From Bacteroidota bacterium (GTDB lineage: Bacteria > Bacteroidota > Bacteroidia > Bacteroidales > Bacteroidaceae), in NCBI GenBank assembly GCA_023458215.1, contig JAEXAJ010000220.1, forward strand, positions 12,447-76,446: 64,000 bases of DNA. The letters are read 5' to 3'. The translations under genes and the position numbers were made by a program. Of this stretch, positions 35,733-43,067 are shown piece by piece. The notes under the pieces were generated by a model. The model saw nothing but the letters and a program-made list of their open reading frames with translations. It was not told where the DNA came from and did not search any database. Within the stretch, counting starts at the first letter, position 1; the number at the start of each line of letters is the position of its first letter.

Positions 35733-37256
35733 TTAGTGTTTAAAGTGACGGAAACCGGTAATTACCATCGCCATACCGTGCTCGTTGCAATATTCAAACG
35801 AAAGTTCGTCTTTAATGCTTCCGCCCGGTTGAATAACTGCATTTACACCTTCGTTACCCGCAATCTCCACACAATCGGGGAAGGGGAAGAAAGCATCGCT
35901 CGCCATGACTGCACCTTTCAGGTCGAAGCCGAAGGTTTTAGCTTTCTCGATAGCTTGCTTCAAAGCATCTACACGGCTGGTCTGACCGACACCGCTCGCC
36001 AGCAATTGCTTGTTTTTCGCCAATACGATGGCATTCGATTTGCTGTTCTTTACAATCTTATTTGCGAAAAGCATATCTTCAATTTCCTGTGCAGTAGGAG
36101 CCTTGGTAGTAACGGTCTTCAAATCTTCCGGAGTTTCTACTTTGAGGTCACGATCCTGCACCAATACGCCGTTCAACAAAGAGCGGAACTGCTTCTTGGG
36201 CAGAGTAGCTTCTTTGCGCACCAGGATAATGCGGTTTTTCTTCTGACCGAGGATTTCCAAAGCATCCACATCATAATCGGGAGCGATGATTACTTCAAAG
36301 AAGATTTTATTGATCTCTTCGGCAGCAGCCTTGTCAATCACTCCGTTGGTGATAAGCACACCACCGAAAGCAGATACCGGATCACCTGCCAAAGCATCGT
36401 TCCATGCTTCGAGCACGGTGGGGCGCGAAGCCAAGCCGCAAGCATTGTTATGCTTCAGGATGGCAAAAGTAGTATCATCGAATTCGTCAATCAAATCAAC
36501 GGCAGCGTTGATGTCTAGCAGGTTGTTATAAGAGATTTCTTTGCCATGAATCTGATCGAACATCGCATCGATATTTCCATAGAAATAACCCTTTTGATGA
36601 GGGTTCTCGCCATAGCGCAGCGTCTTCTGACTGTTTGCCGAGCAACGGAAGGCAGAACCTTCTTCACCATCGAAGTAGTTGAAGATAGCCGAATCGTAGT
36701 GTGAAGAAACACCGAATGCCTCCTTGGCAAACCAGCGGCGTTCTTCGAGATTAGTGGTAGCACCATGTTCCATCAACATATCACGGAACGGTTGGTATTG
36801 GGCTTGCGATGCTATGATAACCACATCGTTGAAGTTCTTGGCAGCGGCACGAATCAGGGAGATACCGCCTATGTCTATCTTCTCGATAATAGTAGGTTCG
36901 TCGGCACCGCTGGCAACGGTTGCTTCAAACGGATAGAGGTCAACGATGACGAGGTCTATTTCGGGAATTTCGTATTTATCGATTTGTTGCATGTCTTGTT
37001 CCAATCCGCGGCGACAAAGAATACCTCCGAAAACCTTCGGATGCAAGGTTTTCACACGTCCGCCCAGGATGGAAGGGTATGTAGTAAGGTCTTCCACTGC
37101 CTTGCAGGGATAGCCCAGGGATTCTATAAATTGACGGGTTCCGCCGGTTGAAAGGAACTCTACACCTTCTTCGTGCAGCTTGGTAATGATTTCGTCCAAA
37201 CCTTCTTTATGGTAAACGGACACCAATGCTGTTTTGATTCTTTTTGTTTCAGACAT
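35733..37256 (-). CDS. purH: Bifunctional AICAR formyltransferase / IMP cyclohydrolase
   Basis: Catalyses the last two steps to IMP. The 507-residue protein has the N-terminal MGS-like cyclohydrolase domain (ALVSVYHKEGLDEI, STGGTRQFIESLG, GGRVKTLHPKVFGGIL) and the C-terminal transformylase (LRYGENPHQKGYFYG, ILKHNNACGLA, SDAFFPFPD, IQPGGSIKD). The start is the ATG at 37256 (MSETKRIKTALVSVYHK); an upstream in-frame start at 37304 lies on the -7 box and is unlikely. Confidence 0.97.
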   Translation of the reverse strand: MSETKRIKTALVSVYHKEGLDEIITKLHEEGVEFLSTGGTRQFIESLGYPCKAVEDLTTYPSILGGRVKTLHPKVFGGILCRRGLEQDMQQIDKYEIPEIDLVIVDLYPFEATVASGADEPTIIEKIDIGGISLIRAAAKNFNDVVIIASQAQYQPFRDMLMEHGATTNLEERRWFAKEAFGVSSHYDSAIFNYFDGEEGSAFRCSANSQKTLRYGENPHQKGYFYGNIDAMFDQIHGKEISYNNLLDINAAVDLIDEFDDTTFAILKHNNACGLASRPTVLEAWNDALAGDPVSAFGGVLITNGVIDKAAAEEINKIFFEVIIAPDYDVDALEILGQKKNRIILVRKEATLPKKQFRSLLNGVLVQDRDLKVETPEDLKTVTTKAPTAQEIEDMLFANKIVKNSKSNAIVLAKNKQLLASGVGQTSRVDALKQAIEKAKTFGFDLKGAVMASDAFFPFPDCVEIAGNEGVNAVIQPGGSIKDELSFEYCNEHGMAMVITGFRHFKH

Positions 37257-37301
37257 GGATTTGCGTATTAAAAGTATGCGTATATTTAAGTATTCGGTGT
37301 G

Positions 37302-37309
37302 CAAAGTTA
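37302..37309 (-). promoter_or_regulatory. -7 box of purH
   Basis: The minus strand reads TAACTTTG, an exact match to TAnnTTTG, 46 bases before the purH ATG. It may also serve the mre cluster downstream. Confidence 0.6.
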
Positions 37310-37361
37310 CAAATTTTGTTTATTCGTACATACATTCATATACAATAAATTAGGTATAATT

Positions 37362-37391
37362 AAAAAAGGCAGCATCTGTTACCAGTCTGCC
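37362..37391 (-). terminator. Rho-independent terminator of the M13 peptidase gene
   Basis: Read on the minus strand, GGCAG-A-CTG-GTAA-CAG-ATG-CTGCC forms a stem with a tetraloop and runs directly into TTTTTT. It lies 30 bases after the peptidase stop codon at 37421. Confidence 0.75.
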
Positions 37392-37420
37392 GCCTTCTTT
37401 AAAGGAATTATTTTCCGATT

Positions 37421-39457
37421 TTACCAAATAGAAACTCTTTTTTCTACCGGCAAGAACATCGGATCTTTCTCAGTGATATTGAATGCCTCGTACCAAGCGT
37501 CGATTTGCGGCAATGCACCATCCACACGCCACTTGCCCAATGAGTGCACATCGCTCTTCGTGCGGTTCAACACTTCTTCGGGACGAATATTGTTTCCCCA
37601 TACACCGGCGTATGCCAGGAAGAAGCGTTGTTCGGGAGTAAAGCCGTCTTTCTCAACAAGAGGAGCAGCAGCAGTAGCTTTCTTGAATGCCTGGTAAGAT
37701 ACCTGCAAACCACCGTGGTCGGCTATATTTTCACCCAACGTCATACGACCGTTACCATATACACCCGGAGCGACCTCGATGCTGTCGAATATGTTCACCA
37801 TCACTTGGGCACGCTCGTCAAAGAGTTTGGCATCTTCGGCAGACCACCAATCTTTCAGGTTGCCGTCTTTGTCGTACTGGCGACCCTGGTCGTCGAAGCC
37901 ATGCGTCATTTCATGACCGATCACCACACCGATAGCTCCATAGTTGAAGGCATCGTCCGCATTCATATCAAAGAAGGGATATTGCAGAATGGCGGCAGGG
38001 AAACATATTTCGTTTGTTGTAGGGTTATAATAAGCATTTACAGTTTGCGGAGTCATCAACCATTCGTCCTTGTCTACCGGTTTGCCGGCTTTGGCAATCA
38101 TCTCGGCATGTCCCCACTGATTGGCGCGTTCTACATTTGCCCAGTAAGAGTCGTTCTTTATTTCGAGGGTAGAGTAGTCTTTCCATTTGTCGGGGTAGCC
38201 GATTTTTACGTGGAAGGTAGCGAGTTTCTCCAAAGCTTTCACTTTGGTTGAATCACTCATCCAAGAAAGGTTTTGGATACGTTCGCCCAAGCTTTCTTGC
38301 AAGTTCTTCACTAAAGTAACCATGCGCTCTTTGGCGGCAGCGGGGAAATATTTCTCTACATACATCTGACCTACGGCCTCACCCAAAGCGGAACTTACAG
38401 TACCCACCGCTCTCTTCCAACGGGGCTGCATCTCCTGCGTGCCGCTCATGGTGCGTTCGTAGAAGTCAAAGCTCTGTTCGGCCATGGCATCGTTCAAAGT
38501 TTCGGAGGCGGCGTCAATTAATTTCCATTGCAAGTAAAGCCCTTGTTGGTCGGCGGGCAAAGTGTTCAGGACATCGGCAGCAGCTTTCAGGGAAGCAGGC
38601 TGACCGACGATGACTTCTTTCACATCTTTCAATCCCAAGGCAGACAAGTAAGCGTTCCAGTCGAAAGTAGGATACGCCTTCTGCAACTCTTCCATACTCA
38701 TTTTATTATAGTTGGCATGCGCATCCCGCAATTCGGTACGAGAACGGAAGGCTTTGGCAAGACGGGTTTCTACATCCATCACAACTTCAACACCTTTCTT
38801 GGCAGTAGCTTCATCAAAGCCTGCCAGTTGATACATTTTCTGTACATGGGTGCGGAAAGCGTTGCGAATTTTAGTGGTGGCCTCATCGTTTTCCAGATAG
38901 TATTCGCGTTCGCCCATACTCAAGCCGGCTTGGTAAGTCTGAACTGCATTCATTGAACTGTTCATTTCATCAGCGCCTACGTACAGGGCATTGTAGGCAA
39001 CAATTCCCTTCTTCTGCAAGTCACCCAGCAGTGCATAGACCTCTTTGGTGTCTTTCAAAGCTCCCAGTTGGTCGAGTTCGGACTTGATGGGAGCTATGCC
39101 TTCGCTGTTCAGCTTCACGCTGTCCATTACAATCTTATAGAGGTCGCCTATCTTTTGCGCCACACTGCCGGCTTCGTGCGGAGTAGCGGCAAGTTCTTCG
39201 ATGAGTCCTTGAATCTGCTTACGATTATTCTCCGCCAGAATGGTAAAAGAACCATACTGCGAATATTGGGGTGGAATCGGATTGTTCTTCATCCAGCCGC
39301 CACAAGCGTATTGATAGAAATCGGTTCCGGGCAGAGCCGTGGTGTCAAGATTGGCAAGCTGGATGCCGGCTGTCAGTTCAGTCGATGGCTTGCCGCTGCC
39401 GCAGGATGCTGCCAGAAGGCAGAAAGCTGCAAGGGGGAGAAAATGATTTACTTTCAT
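37421..39457 (-). CDS. pepO: M13 (neprilysin/PepO) family zinc metallopeptidase lipoprotein
   Basis: Periplasmic or surface endopeptidase of 678 residues. Lipobox AASC (Cys19) follows a hydrophobic signal. Zinc site HExxH is seen in VIGHEMTHGFDDQGR, the third ligand Glu in GENIADHGGL, and the C-terminal substrate motif DVHSLGKWRVDGAL is present. Length is typical for bacterial M13 enzymes. The frame is open upstream to 39514, but the signal peptide begins at the ATG at 39457. It follows the ABC-F gene with a short AT-rich, repeat-like spacer. Confidence 0.95.
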   Translation of the reverse strand: MKVNHFLPLAAFCLLAASCGSGKPSTELTAGIQLANLDTTALPGTDFYQYACGGWMKNNPIPPQYSQYGSFTILAENNRKQIQGLIEELAATPHEAGSVAQKIGDLYKIVMDSVKLNSEGIAPIKSELDQLGALKDTKEVYALLGDLQKKGIVAYNALYVGADEMNSSMNAVQTYQAGLSMGEREYYLENDEATTKIRNAFRTHVQKMYQLAGFDEATAKKGVEVVMDVETRLAKAFRSRTELRDAHANYNKMSMEELQKAYPTFDWNAYLSALGLKDVKEVIVGQPASLKAAADVLNTLPADQQGLYLQWKLIDAASETLNDAMAEQSFDFYERTMSGTQEMQPRWKRAVGTVSSALGEAVGQMYVEKYFPAAAKERMVTLVKNLQESLGERIQNLSWMSDSTKVKALEKLATFHVKIGYPDKWKDYSTLEIKNDSYWANVERANQWGHAEMIAKAGKPVDKDEWLMTPQTVNAYYNPTTNEICFPAAILQYPFFDMNADDAFNYGAIGVVIGHEMTHGFDDQGRQYDKDGNLKDWWSAEDAKLFDERAQVMVNIFDSIEVAPGVYGNGRMTLGENIADHGGLQVSYQAFKKATAAAPLVEKDGFTPEQRFFLAYAGVWGNNIRPEEVLNRTKSDVHSLGKWRVDGALPQIDAWYEAFNITEKDPMFLPVEKRVSIW

Positions 39458-39510
39458 AATGTTATAATGTTGTAAAGTTATAATGTGATAGAGGGAAGAT
39501 ACCACTCCTA

Positions 39511-41502
39511 TCACCCTATCGTTTTATCACTGTTCTTTGCCTCTTCAAGTTCGACGGAGGCCGCCTCCCACTCCTCCATCACCCGGTTCAGTTGGGCTTT
39601 CAGCTTCTGATGTTGTTCGTAGAGAGACATGTCTGAGGCTCCTTCGGGAGTAGCCATACGGGCTTCGAGGATGGCGATGGCAGATTCGGTTTGCTCTATC
39701 TCCGCCTCACAGTCCGCCACGCGGCGTTCCAGTTTCTTTAAGCGTTTATTGAGTTCCTTCTGTTCTTCGTAAGAAAGTTTTGCGGCAGAAGGTTGCGATG
39801 CCTCGGTATCAGTGGCGGAAACGGCAGCGGTATTCTTGCCTGCGGAGGGGGAAGCAGAAAGGGAGGGGGATTTCTGCAACTCATTCAGGCTCTCTATCTG
39901 TTTCTTCTGCAAGAAGTCGTAGATGCCGCCAAGATGCTCCTTCACCAGTCCGCCGCCGAATTCATAGACTTTGGTGGCAAGTCCGTCGAGGAAGTCACGG
40001 TCGTGGCTGACGAGAATGACTGTGCCGTCGAACTCACGGATGGCATCCTTCAGCACGTCTTTGGAACGCATGTCGAGGTGATTCGTAGGTTCGTCGAGGA
40101 TGAGGAAGTTGACGGGTTCGAGCAGCAACTTAATCATGGCCAGACGGGTGCGCTCGCCGCCGGAGAGAACTTTCACCTTCTTGTCCGATGCTTCGCCTCC
40201 AAACATGAAGGCGCCGAGGATGTCACGTATCTTGAGGCGGATGTCGCCCACGGCTACACGGTCGATGGTATCGAATACGGTCAGTTCGCCATCCAGCATT
40301 TGCGCCTGGTTTTGGGCGAAGTAGCCTATCTGAACGTTGTGACCGAGGGTGAGCTTGCCGGTGTAGTCCGTTATCTCGTCCATGATGCACTTCACGAGGG
40401 TGGATTTACCTTCACCGTTCTTTCCTACGAAGGCTATCTTCTCGCCGCGGTTGATGGTGAGGTTGACGTCGTGGAAGATGACATGGTCGCCGTATGCCTT
40501 GCGGACGTCCTCGCAGATGACGGGGTAGTTGCCGCTACGGCTGCTGCAAACGAACTTCAATCTCAAGGCAGAGTTGTCTTCTTCGTCCACTTCGATGCGG
40601 TCTATCTTCTCCAGCTGCTTGATGCGGCTTTGCACTTGCACGGCTTTGGTGGCTTTGTAGCGGAAACGTTCGATGAAGTCTTCGGTATCTTGTATCTGCT
40701 TTTGCTGGTTCTCGTAGGCACGAAGTTGTTGTTCGCGGCGTTCTTGGCGAAGCACCACAAATTCGTCGTACTTCACCCGGTAGTCGTAGATGCGTCCGCA
40801 AGTGATTTCGATGGTGCGGGTGGTGACGTTATTAAGGAAAGCACGGTCGTGGCTGACGAGCACTACGGCATTGGCACGAGTGGAGAGGAAATTCTCCAAC
40901 CACTGGATACTTTCGATGTCGAGGTGATTGGTAGGCTCATCAAGCAGAAGTACGTCGGGACGGCGAAGCAATAGCTTGGCAAGCTCGATACGCATACGCC
41001 AACCGCCGGAGAACTCGCTGGTGGAACGGTCGAAGTCTTCACGGCTGAAACCAAGTCCCATGAGCGTGCGCTCTATCTCGGCACGGTAGTTGGTGCCGCC
41101 CATCATCAGGAAGCGTTCGTTCTCGTGGGTGAAGCGGTCGATGAGTTTTTGGTAGTCTTCGCTTTCGTAATCGGTGCGTTCGGCAAGTTGCTGATTCATG
41201 CGTTCAATGTCCGCCTGCATCTCGAAGATGTGTTCAAAGGCGAGTTCGGCTTCCTGCATCACAGTATGCTCGTCGCTGAGTATCATTACCTGGGGGAGAT
41301 AGCCGATGGTACATTCACGGGGAACGGCCACCACGCCGGAAGTGGGCTGCTGCATGCCGGCCAATATTTTGAGCATGGTAGATTTGCCCGCGCCATTCTT
41401 ACCTACCAAGGCAATACGGTCTTTCTTGTTGATGACGTAAGAGACGTCTTCAAACAGAGGAGTAGCGTTAAATTCTACCTTCAGTCCTTCTACTGATATC
41501 AT
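39511..41502 (-). CDS. ABC-F family ATPase (translation factor type)
   Basis: Soluble twin-ATPase protein of the ABC-F group, which act on ribosomes; 663 residues. Two nucleotide domains: Walker A GKNGAGKST near residue 36 with signature EFSGGWRMR, and GKNGEGKST near 350 with LSGGERTRLA. Walker B is LLLDEPTNHLD and LILDEPTNHLD. The inter-domain linker is highly charged and helical (about 240-300). The C-terminus has a Ser/Ala-rich spacer, then a coiled coil (about 580-655) as in Uup/YheS-like proteins. No membrane segments are present. Which ABC-F subgroup, and whether it confers antibiotic protection, cannot be told here. Confidence 0.93.
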   Translation of the reverse strand: MISVEGLKVEFNATPLFEDVSYVINKKDRIALVGKNGAGKSTMLKILAGMQQPTSGVVAVPRECTIGYLPQVMILSDEHTVMQEAELAFEHIFEMQADIERMNQQLAERTDYESEDYQKLIDRFTHENERFLMMGGTNYRAEIERTLMGLGFSREDFDRSTSEFSGGWRMRIELAKLLLRRPDVLLLDEPTNHLDIESIQWLENFLSTRANAVVLVSHDRAFLNNVTTRTIEITCGRIYDYRVKYDEFVVLRQERREQQLRAYENQQKQIQDTEDFIERFRYKATKAVQVQSRIKQLEKIDRIEVDEEDNSALRLKFVCSSRSGNYPVICEDVRKAYGDHVIFHDVNLTINRGEKIAFVGKNGEGKSTLVKCIMDEITDYTGKLTLGHNVQIGYFAQNQAQMLDGELTVFDTIDRVAVGDIRLKIRDILGAFMFGGEASDKKVKVLSGGERTRLAMIKLLLEPVNFLILDEPTNHLDMRSKDVLKDAIREFDGTVILVSHDRDFLDGLATKVYEFGGGLVKEHLGGIYDFLQKKQIESLNELQKSPSLSASPSAGKNTAAVSATDTEASQPSAAKLSYEEQKELNKRLKKLERRVADCEAEIEQTESAIAILEARMATPEGASDMSLYEQHQKLKAQLNRVMEEWEAASVELEEAKNSDKTIG

Positions 41503-41531
41503 AGTGTCAATGAAATTATCGTTTGGAAGCG

Positions 41532-41539
41532 CAAAGGTA
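41532..41539 (-). promoter_or_regulatory. -7 box of the ABC-F gene
   Basis: The minus strand reads TACCTTTG, exact TAnnTTTG, 30 bases before the start codon at 41502. Confidence 0.6.
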
Positions 41540-41639
41540 ACGATTTTCAGCTGATTATGATCAAAAAAAGACTATAAATCTGTCATGCGAATGAGATGGC
41601 AGGGTTTAGGAAAGTATCAGGGCCGGTTGCTTCTGATAA

Positions 41640-41828
41640 TTATTTCTGTTTCCTCTGCTTTGCTTTACGAAGCAGAGTCCGGGCAGAGACTGTCTTAATC
41701 TTACCGTCGGATGTACTCAGAACCACCTTTTCGTTGCGTTCCGCTTTCCTCTCCAGCATACGTTGTTCGGCAAGGGCCAGTCCGTAATGCAATTTGTTAC
41801 TCAGTTCTTTCCATTCATCGTTTGACAT
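41640..41828 (-). CDS. Small basic protein of unknown function
   Basis: A 62-residue, Lys/Arg-rich protein starting MSNDEWKELSNKLHYGLALA and ending in a strongly basic tail (RTLLRKAKQRKQK). No family is recognised. Reasons to call it real: an exact -7 box (TATCTTTG on the minus strand, 41863-41870) lies 35 bases upstream, and the amino-acid make-up is ordinary for a folded helical protein. It may bind nucleic acid, by charge only. Confidence 0.7.
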   Translation of the reverse strand: MSNDEWKELSNKLHYGLALAEQRMLERKAERNEKVVLSTSDGKIKTVSARTLLRKAKQRKQK

Positions 41829-41862
41829 AACTTTCTAAGACTTGCCCATGCAAATCATGATG

Positions 41863-41870
41863 CAAAGATA
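41863..41870 (-). promoter_or_regulatory. -7 box of the small basic protein gene
   Basis: The minus strand reads TATCTTTG, exact TAnnTTTG, 35 bases before the start at 41828. Confidence 0.5.
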
Positions 41871-42120
41871 TAACTTTCTGACGAATTACCACTTTCTTAC
41901 CTTTCTTATTCTTCATGCGCACAGGTTGCCACATCTCCCGTTTAAGCAATTTGTGAGAACAGAGGCAGGCAGGTTTCTACGCAGCATGGAATTGTTTTCT
42001 CCGATCAATTCTCTTTCGGCAAGTTGTTCAAATGTAGGGCGGGAATGCTTCCGGCTGATTGCCGGAAGAACAAAGAATAATACCTTGCACCTTAAGTACC
42101 TATACCTTGCCGGGCACACA
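41871..42120. other. Non-coding stretch with no convincing feature
   Basis: Short frames exist on both strands (41842-42159 plus, 41913-42119 minus) but neither has protein-like composition, a promoter or a ribosome site. I see nothing supportable here. The palindrome array D begins directly after. Confidence 0.5.
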
Positions 42121-42340
42121 CTAGGACTGAGCCCCTTTCATCCTAGGACTGAGAGGTAAAAAGACCCGGATGTTTTACCCCAAAAGACCCGGATCTTTTC
42201 ACCCAAAACATCCGGATGTATTACCCAAAAAGATCCGGGTGTTTTTTAGAACAAGTTCCCCATGTAGTGACCTCTCGATATACGAGTCTGGACGACTCAG
42301 TCCCTATGTGTAGGCAACTCAGTCCCAATATAAGAGTTAC
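42121..42340. repeat. Nested palindrome array D (22/23-bp period)
   Basis: Three blocks. First, CTAGGACTGAG at 42121 and 42143, 22 apart. Second, four AAAAnAnCCGGnT units at 42159, 42182, 42205 and 42228, 23 apart, each a palindrome such as AAAACATCCGGATGT. Third, CTCAGTCC at 42296 and 42318, 22 apart, which is the inverse complement of GGACTGAG in the first block. The first and third blocks therefore form an inverted pair around the second; GAGAGGT and ACCTCTC next to them extend the symmetry. Confidence 0.85.
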
Positions 42341-42358
42341 TAGGTATTAAGGTAGAAC

Positions 42359-42508
42359 TCATTCAAGATTGACATGAAAGATATTCAGCGCCAGCCTGAA
42401 CGACACAAAACGATATACCAACGACATAAATACGCCTACAAACAACAACACAAAGAAATCCGCAACAAGGGAAAGGATAAGTGTCCGAAAATAAAAGACA
42501 AAAAACAT
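42359..42508 (-). CDS. Possible small hydrophobic membrane protein
   Basis: A 49-codon frame from ATG 42508 to TGA 42361-42359 encodes an almost wholly hydrophobic peptide (MFFVFYFRTLILSLVADFF..., ...LLFVGVFMSLVYR). It would make two short membrane helices. There is no clear ribosome site or -7 box. It could be a real small membrane protein or toxin-like peptide, or chance in AT-rich DNA. Confidence 0.25.
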   Translation of the reverse strand: MFFVFYFRTLILSLVADFFVLLFVGVFMSLVYRFVSFRLALNIFHVNLE

Positions 42509-42532
42509 GAGGATGAATAAATAAATAATAAC

Positions 42533-42540
42533 TATATTTG
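42533..42540 (+). promoter_or_regulatory. -7 box of the fimbrillin-type locus
   Basis: TATATTTG matches TAnnTTTG exactly. Transcription would start near 42547, giving a leader of about 285 bases before the first gene at 42832. Confidence 0.6.
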
Positions 42541-42546
42541 CCCCAA

Positions 42547-42804
42547 GTTCACTATAGCGTAGTGAACTAATTACATTTTAAGAAAAGCGTTATTGAAATT
42601 ATCTTCATACATCAAACTTCGCAAATTTGATTTTTCCCGAAGGTAATAACAACAACGCTCACGTCTTTGTTATATACCTGCATCCTCTCCGGGGGAGGTC
42701 TGTCTATATACATAATTGACGTGAGTGGCTGTTGTTTATCCGGGAAAAGGGCATTGCGAAGGCCTGATGTATGGATAAACAAATACAGCAACTCACGTTT
42801 TTTT
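42547..42804 (+). promoter_or_regulatory. Long structured leader with two competing folds (possible attenuator)
   Basis: A small perfect hairpin GTTCACTA-TAGCG-TAGTGAAC (42547-42567) comes first. Then 42599-42778 folds into one near-continuous hairpin: TTATC, CATACATCA, CTTCGCAA, TTTTCCCG and CTCACGTC on the left pair in order with GACGTGAG, CGGGAAAA, TTGCGAAG, TGATGTATG and GATAA on the right, capped by CCTC...GAGG. The right-arm segment ACGTGAGT-G-GCTG (42719-42731) can instead pair with CAGC-A-ACTCACGT (42786-42798), which is followed at once by seven T (42798-42804), the shape of a terminator. The two folds exclude each other. Pairings are seen; regulation is inferred. Confidence 0.7.
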
Positions 42805-42831
42805 ATGTTTAACTTTTAAATTCTATTGTGT

Positions 42832-43053
42832 ATGGCAACAGACAATCAAACCCGGAAAGAAACTTATGCAATCCCTTCCGTGGAAGTAATCAGGATGGAA
42901 AATGAAGGCCTAATCGCAGTAAGCGGCCAAGGTAGTAGTGAAGATTACACTTCCATTCCAATGAACCGCACTCATGTAAACGGTAGTTACAGCTCAGCAT
43001 CCAGCAACGATCTGGAAGATTTAATCAACGACATTCTAACTGTAGAAAATTAA
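42832..43053 (+). CDS. Small protein with the Bacteroidetes YxxPxxEVI...SG N-terminal motif
   Basis: A 73-residue protein with no signal peptide. Residues 12-31 (TYAIPSVEVI...GLIAVSG) match a pattern I know from many short Bacteroides proteins encoded beside fimbrillin-like or surface genes; their function is unknown. The C-terminal half is rich in Ser, Asn and Asp (SSEDYTSIP, NGSYSSASSNDLEDL). The layout, a conserved N-terminal segment ending at SG and a variable polar tail, resembles a leader-core precursor. It is the first gene after the structured leader and 14 bases ahead of the large lipoprotein gene, with GGAGG between. Confidence 0.75.
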   Translation: MATDNQTRKETYAIPSVEVIRMENEGLIAVSGQGSSEDYTSIPMNRTHVNGSYSSASSNDLEDLINDILTVEN

Positions 43054-43067
43054 GGAGGAACAAGACT

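Noticed and set aside
39793..40974. Plus-strand 393-codon frame opposite the ABC-F gene
   Set aside because: The ABC-F gene on the other strand has all motifs; this frame is an antisense artefact of codon bias.
41913..42119. Minus-strand 68-codon frame
   Set aside because: No promoter or ribosome site, unusual composition, no recognised motif.
41842..42159. Plus-strand 105-codon frame
   Set aside because: Composition is not protein-like, it begins inside the leader of the opposite small gene and runs into array D.
14801..42340. The 22-bp arrays as CRISPR arrays
   Set aside because: Units are palindromic and contiguous, without unique spacers of 30 or more bases, each locus has a different unit, and no cas gene is present.
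42599..42778. Invertible promoter of the phase-variable type
   Set aside because: Inverted ends are present, but the interior is itself self-complementary, so inversion would change little; the -7 box is outside the segment and no recombinase gene is near.
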